A stretch of DNA of 12,697 bases from JBICIG01 sp043101605 (GTDB taxonomy: Bacteria > Planctomycetota > Phycisphaerae > Phycisphaerales > UBA1924): positions 1 through 12,697 of the forward strand of contig JBICIG010000044.1 of assembly GCA_043101605.1 (NCBI GenBank). The letters are read 5' to 3'. The position numbers and the translations under genes are program-made. Position 1 is the stretch's first letter, and the number at the start of each line of letters is the position of its first letter. Shown one piece after another: positions 7,555 to 12,697 of this stretch. Below the pieces are notes generated by a model that saw only the letters and a list, made by a program, of their open reading frames with translations, was not told where the DNA came from and made no database searches.

Positions 7555-8043
7555 ATGCTCGACTCGTTCATGGACGCCTGGAACGACCCGCACGCCCGGC
7601 ACGCGATGCTGGTCCACATCCCGATCGCTCTGGGGCTGCTCGGGGTCATCCCCGTGCTGGTGCTGCTGCTGACCAAGGGCAAGAACCCGTGGCCCCGGTG
7701 GGCGGCGATCGGGGTGTTCCTGATCGCTTCGATCGGGGCGTGGATGGCCGCCGAAGCGGGCGAGGACGCCGAGGACCGACTCGAGGAATCGCGCCTGAGC
7801 GAGCTCGAGTACGAGGCGCTCGAGGAGCACGAGGAGTTGGGCGAGGGCGGGTGGGTCTGGCCGCTGATCCCCGCGGGGCTGGTGGTGCTGACCTTCATCC
7901 CCAAGGCGCCGGTGCGGATCACCGCGAGCGTGCTGGCGCTGGTCGCGTCGCTGGGCGTGGCCGGGTGGATCGCGACGACGGCCCACCTGGGCGGCAAGCT
8001 GGTGTACGAGTACGGGATCGGCGTGCCGCAGCGCGGGCCCTGA
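7555..8043 (+). CDS. DUF2231-like four-helix membrane protein
   Basis: The protein has 162 residues. Four membrane segments are visible at about 18-39, 47-66, 101-116 and 121-140. HAMLVHIPIALGLL at the start and AHLGGKLVYEYGIGV at the end are the conserved ends of the DUF2231 family. Their histidines (His21, His144) could bind a metal or haem, as proposed by pattern for the family; no function is established that I know of. The loop between helices 2 and 3 (about 67-98) is extraordinarily acidic, with roughly half its residues Asp or Glu. It follows the CLC gene by 24 bases with a strong SD, so co-transcription is likely. A link between chloride transport and this protein is inference from position only. 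Confidence 0.75.
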   Translation: MLDSFMDAWNDPHARHAMLVHIPIALGLLGVIPVLVLLLTKGKNPWPRWAAIGVFLIASIGAWMAAEAGEDAEDRLEESRLSELEYEALEEHEELGEGGWVWPLIPAGLVVLTFIPKAPVRITASVLALVASLGVAGWIATTAHLGGKLVYEYGIGVPQRGP

Positions 8044-8106
8044 CGGCCGCCGAAGCCCGGGCGGCCGGCTGAAACCCCGGGGACCCGGTTTCCGAACGGT
8101 GCTCCG

Positions 8107-8517
8107 ATGCCCACCTGGCTGGTCATCCTGCTGGTCGTCATCAGCCTGTTCGACCTGATCATCGTGCTGGTGGCGATCCCCGCGCTGATCCGTAACGCGA
8201 CGGGCCCGCTGTCGCGCGCGTTCCCCCCGATCGACGCCTCGCCCGATGCGGTGTGGCGTCGGCGGCAGATGGTCGCGATCGGCATGATGAACCTGGGCGG
8301 GTGCTACGACCTCGGGGCCGACGACTTCGGCATCCACGCCCGGCCCACGAAGATCGGGCGGTTCTTCAAGGCCGACGGCTTCAGCGTGCCCTGGGATCAG
8401 GTCCACATCCCCGACAAGCCGAGCATCTGGGCGGGCGGGAACGCCAAGCTCGGCATGCACGGCGTCAAGCTGCCCAGATGGCTCCGCGATCTGGCAAGGC
8501 CGGGGAGTGCGGGCTAG
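8107..8517 (+). CDS. Small single-helix membrane protein, function unknown
   Basis: I do not recognise the family. The 136-residue protein has one N-terminal membrane helix (about 3-25, very rich in Leu, Ile and Val), a Pro-containing linker, and a soluble part. The segment GADDFGIHARPTKIGRFF followed by GFSVPWDQVHIP looks like two strands of a PH-like membrane-associated domain, as in proteins with a 'strand, basic turn, IPW-x-x-I' pattern; that is a guess from pattern. Coding is supported by the same strand, good codon fit, and 63 bases spacing from the DUF2231-like gene. No SD or TANNNT box is evident at the ATG. Its TAG stop lies two bases from the convergent uvrC stop. Confidence 0.65.
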   Translation: MPTWLVILLVVISLFDLIIVLVAIPALIRNATGPLSRAFPPIDASPDAVWRRRQMVAIGMMNLGGCYDLGADDFGIHARPTKIGRFFKADGFSVPWDQVHIPDKPSIWAGGNAKLGMHGVKLPRWLRDLARPGSAG

Positions 8518-8519
8518 GG

Positions 8520-9956
8520 CTACTCCCCCACTGTCCGCTTCCTTCGCAGAATGTGGTGGTAGTGCTGGGCGAAGCGGTGGGCCTCATCGCGGATCTGCTG
8601 GCACAGCCGCAGCCCGGGGTTGTTCCGCCCCACGCGGATCGGCTCGCCCCGCGCCTGCACAAAGATCAGCTCTTCCTTCTTGGCGAGGCTGATGACCATG
8701 GGGGGTTTGGCGTCGAGGGTGTCGAAGGCTTCCATCGCCGCGTGGAGCTGCCCCAGCCCGCCGTCGATCAGGATGACCTCCGGGTACAGCTCGTTGCCCG
8801 CGCCGGCTTCGCGGTAGCGTCGGCTGACGACCTCGCGGATCGACGCGTAATCGTCGTTGGCGGCGCTCTTGATCCGGTAGCGCCGGTACTCGTCCTTGAA
8901 GGGCCTGCCGTCGATGAAGCAGACCTTGCTGCCGACGGTCTCGCCCCCCTGCAGGTGGGCGATGTCGATGCCCTCGATGCAGCGCGGCGGGGCGTCGAGC
9001 CCGATGAGCCGCTGCAGCGACCTGGTGCCCTGCTCGGGATCGATGTAGCCGATCTCGGTCTCGGGCTGCCAGCCGTCGCGGGTGGAGGCACGCTCGTCGA
9101 GGCGTTCGATGGCGCGGATCTGGTCGCGCAGCGACGCGGCCCGCTCGAACGCGAGGTCCTTCGAGGCCTGCTCCATCTCCTGTCGCATCTCGCGGAGCAC
9201 GACCGATCGCTTGGTGCCCAGGAAGCGCACGAAGCGGTGGATGTCGTCGCGGTAGGCGTCGGGGGCGATGGACTCGTTGCAGGGGGCGGTGCACTGCCCG
9301 ATCGCCGCCAGCAGGCAGGGGCGGAAGCGGAGGTTCTTCGGATCGCCGTGAACGATGTCGAGCTTGCAGGTGCGGAACTTGAAGATGCGCTGGAGGATCT
9401 GGACGGCTTCGCGGAGCGCCCCGGCGTTGGTGAACGGGCCGAAGATCTTGGCCCCCTTCATCTCCGGCGCCTGCTCGCCGGTCCTGGGATCGATGCCCGA
9501 GGGATTGCGGGTGACAAAGACGCGGGGGTAGTCCTCGCGCTGGGTGACCACGAGGTAGGGGAAGGTCTTGTCGTCGACGAGCCGCTCGTTGAAGCGGGGC
9601 TTGATGTCCTTGATGAGCCGGTTCTCGGCGAGCAGCGCCTCCCATTCGCCCTCGCACAGCAGGGCGTCAAACGAATGCACCTCGTCGAGCATGCGGTGCT
9701 TCTTCGGGCCCAGGTCGGCCGAGGGAACGAAGTAGCTGCTCACGCGGTCGGGCAGGCGGGCGGCTTTCCCGACATACAGGACCACGCCCTTGTGATCCTT
9801 CATCAGGTACACGCCGGGCGCGGGGGGGAGTTCGCGGGCGGCCTTGTTCAGCCGTGCGAGGCGCTGGTCGCGCGTCTCACTGCCCCACGGGGGCGGGGTG
9901 TCGGCGGGGAGCAGACCCTCCTCGTCGACGAACGGGGTGTCCGGGTCGTCGGGCAC
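8520..9956 (-). CDS. uvrC: UvrC-type excinuclease subunit, short form without HhH tail
   Basis: UvrC makes both incisions in nucleotide excision repair with UvrA and UvrB. Numbering is from the GTG start (478 residues; E. coli 610). The GIY-YIG nuclease lies at about 45-125 (PGVYLMKD, LYVGKA, RVSSYF, EALLAENRLIK, PRFNERLVDDKTFPYL). Four cysteines at 197, 214, 222 and 226 match the Fe-S cluster positions. A UVR motif for UvrB contact is at about 251-286. The RNase H-like nuclease has all three catalytic residues: Asp331 (GIDIAHLQGG), Asp398 (VILIDGGLGQL) and His460 (IRDEAHRFA). Between UVR and Asp331 only about 45 residues remain, against about 160 in E. coli. The protein ends 18 residues after the His, so the paired helix-hairpin-helix region is missing. 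A TTG at 9962 would overlap the TACAGT box, hence GTG is preferred. Confidence 0.92.
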   Translation of the reverse strand: MPDDPDTPFVDEEGLLPADTPPPWGSETRDQRLARLNKAARELPPAPGVYLMKDHKGVVLYVGKAARLPDRVSSYFVPSADLGPKKHRMLDEVHSFDALLCEGEWEALLAENRLIKDIKPRFNERLVDDKTFPYLVVTQREDYPRVFVTRNPSGIDPRTGEQAPEMKGAKIFGPFTNAGALREAVQILQRIFKFRTCKLDIVHGDPKNLRFRPCLLAAIGQCTAPCNESIAPDAYRDDIHRFVRFLGTKRSVVLREMRQEMEQASKDLAFERAASLRDQIRAIERLDERASTRDGWQPETEIGYIDPEQGTRSLQRLIGLDAPPRCIEGIDIAHLQGGETVGSKVCFIDGRPFKDEYRRYRIKSAANDDYASIREVVSRRYREAGAGNELYPEVILIDGGLGQLHAAMEAFDTLDAKPPMVISLAKKEELIFVQARGEPIRVGRNNPGLRLCQQIRDEAHRFAQHYHHILRRKRTVGE

Positions 9957-9961
9957 TGGCA

Positions 9962-9967
9962 ACTGTA
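9962..9967 (-). promoter_or_regulatory. TACAGT -10-like box, leaderless start of uvrC
   Basis: TACAGT on the minus strand is followed by five bases (TGCCA) and the GTG at 9956-9954. The alternative TTG start shares its first T with the last T of this box, so if the box is the -10 the TTG would not be transcribed. A weak TTTGGG lies 16 bases upstream. Confidence 0.5.
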
Positions 9968-10014
9968 GGAACGGGCGCGAACACCCAAACCGCCTGTCGT
10001 TTGCGCATCGCCTG

Positions 10015-10042
10015 TTGTTTTGATTTCGCCGAGCCGTAGAAT
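10015..10042 (+). promoter_or_regulatory. Promoter of folC: TTGTTT, 16 bases, TAGAAT, leaderless
   Basis: TTGTTT (10015-10020) and TAGAAT (10037-10042) are separated by 16 bases, and TAGAAT is followed by six bases and the ATG at 10049. There is no SD. The TAGAAT is identical to that of the ArnT-like gene. It lies back to back with the uvrC promoter in a 92-bp gap. Confidence 0.6.
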
Positions 10043-10048
10043 CGTGCG

Positions 10049-11518
10049 ATGCCCAAAGCCACGACCCGTTCGGCCCGGTCGCGCTCGGGGGGTTCCCAGA
10101 GCCCGCAGCAGTCCAAGCCGGCCGGCACGACGCCCAAACGCACCGCCCGGTCCCGCCCGGCGTTCTCCTCCTTCGCCGAGGCGCTGGAGTTTCTGGATCA
10201 CCGCGTCAACTTCGAGAAGGTCCGCCCGACGCAGGTCGACCCGGCCGAGTTCAAGCTCGACCGGATGCGGGCGCTGCTCGACAAGCTCGACAACCCCGAG
10301 CGGGACAGCCGGTTCGTGCATGTCGCCGGCAGCAAGGGCAAGGGAAGCGTCGTGGAGATGCTCGCCTCGAGCCTCGGCGCGTGCGGGTACGCCGTCGGGG
10401 TGTTCACCAGCCCGCACCTGGTCGATGTGCGCGAACGCGTGCGCATCGGGCCGACCTGGATCGACGAGGAGTCGTTCGTGTCGCTGCTGGCCCGGACCGC
10501 CGAGGCCGACGCGTCGCTCCCGGCCAAGCTCGGGCGCTCCACCTTCTTCGAACTCATCACCGCGGTCGGGCTGCTCTACTTCGCCCAGCAGGCGGTCGAC
10601 CTGGCGGTCATGGAGGTCGGGCTCGGCGGGCGGCTCGATTCGACCAATGTCATCATGCCCGAGGTCTGCGCCCTCACCGCGATCCAGCTCGAACACACCG
10701 CGATCCTAGGCGACACCCTCGCGAAGATCGCGTTCGAGAAAGCCGGGATCATGAAGCCCGGCGTCCCGGCCATCACCGTCCCCCAGCCCCCCGAGGTGCT
10801 CGAGGTCTTCAAGAGCCGCGCCGAGGAGGTGCAGGCCCCCCTGCATGTGCTCGGCGAGAGCATCGACTTCACCGACCGCTTCGAGTCCAGCCCGGACCTC
10901 GGGCCGCATGTCCGCGTCTGCGTCTCCGGGCCGGGCGGCGGGTACGAGCACCTGGCCGTCCCCCTCCAGGGGCATCATCAGGCGGCCAACTGCGGGCTCT
11001 CCCTCGCCGTGCTCGACATGCTCCGCACCCGCGGGTTCGACGCGCCCGAGCGCGATGTCGCGATCGGCCTGGCGGCGACGCCCCGGCTCGGACGGCTCGA
11101 GCAGATCTGGGAATCGCCGCGCATCTTCGTCGATGGCGCGCACACCCCCGAGAGCCTCGAGGCCCTCATCAAGTCCATCGGCTCGCACATCCGCTACGAC
11201 TCGATGGTCCTCGTCTTCGGGTGCGCCGCCGACAAGAACATCGACGCCATGCTCGACCGTGTGGCGATGGGGGCCGACAAGGTGATCTTCACCAAGGCCG
11301 CCGACAACCCCCGCGCCGCCAAGCCCGAGGACCTGCAACGCCGCTTCCTGAACCGCTGCTCGAAGATGACCCAGATCGAGCCGACACTCAAGGACGCCCT
11401 CAACACCGCCTACCGGGCCGTCGGACGCGGCGACCTGATCTGCGTCACCGGATCGTTCTACCTCGCCGGCGAAGCCAAACGCCTCCTCTCGGCCGCGGCA
11501 GCGAAGCGCGAGGGGTAA
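10049..11518 (+). CDS. folC: Folylpolyglutamate synthase / dihydrofolate synthase family protein
   Basis: FolC is a Mur-ligase-like ATP-dependent enzyme that adds glutamate to folates and, in bifunctional forms, to dihydropteroate. The protein has 489 residues (E. coli 422); the excess is mainly a basic, Ser/Thr-rich head (1-40). Recognisable blocks are HVAGSKGKGSV (91-101), FTSPHLVDVRERVRI (119-133), MEVGLGGRLDSTN (188-200), LEHTAILGDTLAKIAFEKAGI (about 214-234), DGAHTPESL (362-370), the DKNIDAML region, and a final VTGSFYLAGEAKRLL. Two signature positions differ from the usual form: GTNGKGS reads GSKGKGS, and DGAHNP reads DGAHTP; Asp362 and His365 are kept. Whether it is bifunctional cannot be told. 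Divergent from uvrC, convergent with the SDR gene. The coding strand is C-rich (CTC, GTC, ACC), unlike the G-rich topA and miaA. Confidence 0.93.
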   Translation: MPKATTRSARSRSGGSQSPQQSKPAGTTPKRTARSRPAFSSFAEALEFLDHRVNFEKVRPTQVDPAEFKLDRMRALLDKLDNPERDSRFVHVAGSKGKGSVVEMLASSLGACGYAVGVFTSPHLVDVRERVRIGPTWIDEESFVSLLARTAEADASLPAKLGRSTFFELITAVGLLYFAQQAVDLAVMEVGLGGRLDSTNVIMPEVCALTAIQLEHTAILGDTLAKIAFEKAGIMKPGVPAITVPQPPEVLEVFKSRAEEVQAPLHVLGESIDFTDRFESSPDLGPHVRVCVSGPGGGYEHLAVPLQGHHQAANCGLSLAVLDMLRTRGFDAPERDVAIGLAATPRLGRLEQIWESPRIFVDGAHTPESLEALIKSIGSHIRYDSMVLVFGCAADKNIDAMLDRVAMGADKVIFTKAADNPRAAKPEDLQRRFLNRCSKMTQIEPTLKDALNTAYRAVGRGDLICVTGSFYLAGEAKRLLSAAAAKREG

Positions 11519-11615
11519 ATCGCACCCCCGCGAAGAAGCGTTGCGGATCAACGAGCCGCCACCGCGTGAGAACGCCGTGAACGCCCTGCCGCACAGATCC
11601 CCGGATCCGCCCATC

Positions 11616-11632
11616 GGCTCGGCAGCAGAGCC
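11616..11632 (+). terminator. Possible hairpin between convergent folC and SDR genes
   Basis: GGCTC and GAGCC flank a seven-base loop within the 137-bp gap (11519-11655) between two convergent genes. There is no T-run on either strand. A nearby GATCC-CC-GGATC has too tight a loop to matter. Position favours a bidirectional end structure, but the stem is short. I see nothing else in this gap. Confidence 0.3.
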
Positions 11633-11655
11633 CGCTTGCTCACACGCGCGGCTCG

Positions 11656-12663
11656 TCAGGTCGCCGCGCTGAGCAAGTCGCCCAGCGCCTCCTCGAGCCT
11701 CGGGAACTCGAACTGGAAACCCTCGTTGCCCAAGCGTCTCGGGACGCAGTAACGCCCGTACAGCGCCAGGTCCGGGTCGGTCCGGAACACCAGCCGGGCG
11801 CCGAGCGCGGCGAGCCATTTCGGCGTCGGCAGCGCAATCGGCACGCGCGGCATGCCCACCGCCTTCCGCACCTCCTTCATGAACTCCCCCTGCCCCACCG
11901 GCCCGGGCGCGGCCGCGTTGTAAGTCCCCCGCATCGACGGGTCGGTGATCGCCCGCGTAAAGATGCGGTCCATGTCGCGCCGGTGGATCCAGCTCATGCC
12001 CTGCGTGCCCGAACCGACGCGCCCGCCGAGCCCCAGCCGTGCGAGCCGGATGAACCGCGGCAGCGCCCCGCCGGCCCGCGAGAGCACGAAGCCGGTGCGC
12101 AGAATCACCTGCCGCACCGACGCCGGGGCGTTGTCGCGGAACGCCTGCTCCCACGCGCGCCCGACCTCCGGCGCGAGCCCGTGCCCGGTCGCCGACAGCT
12201 CGTGCATCATCTCGCGCGGCGGGTCGCCATAGATGTGCGCGGTGCTCATCTGCACCCAGACGCGTGGCGGCGTCTCGACGCCCGTCGCCGCGACGCCGAG
12301 CGCCCGCGTCGACTCCACACGCGACCGCAGGATCTCGTCGACACGGTCGGGCGTCTTCACGCAATCCACGGATCGGCCGGCGAGATTGACCAGCGCGCTC
12401 GCGCCGTCGAGCGCGTCGGCCCAGTCGCCGACGGTGTGCCCGTCCCATTGACGAAACTCCCAGGGCGAGCCGGCCGGGGGCGACGACCGGCTGAGCACCG
12501 AGACGCGGGCCCCCAGCCCGGTCAGGTGCCGGGCGAGGCTGGTGCCCAGGCAACCCGAGCCGCCGGCGATCACGACGCGGCCGAGCGGGGAATCTGGGTC
12601 GGACGCATGCGGAAAATCGGAAAGAGCGTCGTCGGACGCGTCGGTGTTGGGAACATCGGTCAT
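11656..12663 (-). CDS. TIGR01777/YfcH-type NAD(P)-dependent SDR epimerase
   Basis: The protein has 335 residues. After an acidic head of about 26 residues, the nucleotide-binding GGSGCLG (34-40) begins an atypical extended SDR. Signature segments of the YfcH/SDR39U1 group follow: LVNLAGRSVD (91-100), SRVESTRALG (114-123), MSTAHIYGD (139-147), EVGRAWEQAF (166-175), ILRTGFVLSRAGGALPRF (187-204), GSGTQGMSWIHRRDM (217-231), TYNAAAPGPVGQGEF (247-261) and the tail GFQFEFPRLEEALGDLL. The usual YxxxK catalytic pair is not evident, as is common in this group. The physiological substrate is unknown. The ATG at 12663 has TACCAT seven bases upstream. Start at Leu27 would also fit the fold, but has no ATG or promoter-like support. 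It converges with folC. Confidence 0.88.
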   Translation of the reverse strand: MTDVPNTDASDDALSDFPHASDPDSPLGRVVIAGGSGCLGTSLARHLTGLGARVSVLSRSSPPAGSPWEFRQWDGHTVGDWADALDGASALVNLAGRSVDCVKTPDRVDEILRSRVESTRALGVAATGVETPPRVWVQMSTAHIYGDPPREMMHELSATGHGLAPEVGRAWEQAFRDNAPASVRQVILRTGFVLSRAGGALPRFIRLARLGLGGRVGSGTQGMSWIHRRDMDRIFTRAITDPSMRGTYNAAAPGPVGQGEFMKEVRKAVGMPRVPIALPTPKWLAALGARLVFRTDPDLALYGRYCVPRRLGNEGFQFEFPRLEEALGDLLSAAT

Positions 12664-12670
12664 GCGTTCG

Positions 12671-12676
12671 ATGGTA
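12671..12676 (-). promoter_or_regulatory. TACCAT -10-like box, leaderless start of the SDR gene
   Basis: TACCAT on the minus strand is followed by seven bases (CGAACGC) and the ATG at 12663-12661. No SD is present. The -35 region would fall at or beyond the right edge of the window. Confidence 0.5.
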
Positions 12677-12697
12677 GGGGATCGTGCGGCCCGGCCC

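Noticed and set aside
5605..8460. A long open frame of about 951 codons on the minus strand opposite clc and the next two genes.
   Set aside because: Same reason: Arg/His/Asp-rich shadow product with no domain, spanning three genes on the other strand.
8515..8522. Stops of the 136-residue protein and uvrC separated by only two bases.
   Set aside because: Tight convergent ends are common in compact genomes. It may matter for transcript ends but is not unusual by itself.
9957..9962. TTG start for uvrC.
   Set aside because: It overlaps the TACAGT box; the GTG six bases on is better placed. The two residues involved do not affect any domain.
8514..10709. CTAG is rare: I noticed only two, at 8514-8517 and 10706-10709.
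   Set aside because: CTAG scarcity is common in many bacteria. I did not recount it line by line as I did ACGT.

Overview
The window is about 70% G+C and densely coded. The gene set is mostly housekeeping. The style of the proteins suggests Planctomycetota, perhaps Phycisphaerae: a TopA with a Lys-rich head and zinc-finger tail, a short UvrC, and few Shine-Dalgarno (SD) sites. That placement is inference from style, not from any marker comparison. I see no rRNA, tRNA, CRISPR array, insertion sequence, integrase or phage gene, and no gene cluster that looks like a new defence or mobile system. The unusual signals lie in base composition and gene starts.

Layout. (1) 1-1394, minus strand: a small LEA14/WHy-like lipoprotein, followed by an ArnT-type membrane glycosyltransferase that runs off the left edge. 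(2) 1562-2551, plus strand: miaA, divergent from the lipoprotein. (3) 2797-5556: topA, after a 245-bp gap with no obvious promoter. (4) 5707-8517: a likely three-gene unit of a CLC chloride transporter with CBS domains, a DUF2231-like four-helix membrane protein, and a small single-helix protein of unknown function. (5) 8520-9956, minus strand: a compact UvrC that converges on the preceding unit with two bases between the stop codons. (6) 10049-11518, plus strand: folC, divergent from uvrC across a 92-bp gap. (7) 11656-12663, minus strand: a TIGR01777/YfcH-type SDR epimerase, convergent with folC.

Two signals deserve most attention. First, the tetranucleotide ACGT does not occur once in the 12.7 kb, although roughly 35 copies would be expected. 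Asp, His, Asn and Tyr codons before Val all switch to their T-ending synonym. Second, five of the nine genes have a TANNNT (-10-like) hexamer ending 5-7 bases before the start codon and no SD, which implies leaderless mRNAs. This also fixes the starts of miaA and uvrC. Smaller points are a UvrC lacking its middle segment and HhH tail, a CLC with Ile at the internal proton-glutamate position, a FolC with changed signature residues, and a switch in GC skew near 10.0 kb that does not follow gene direction.
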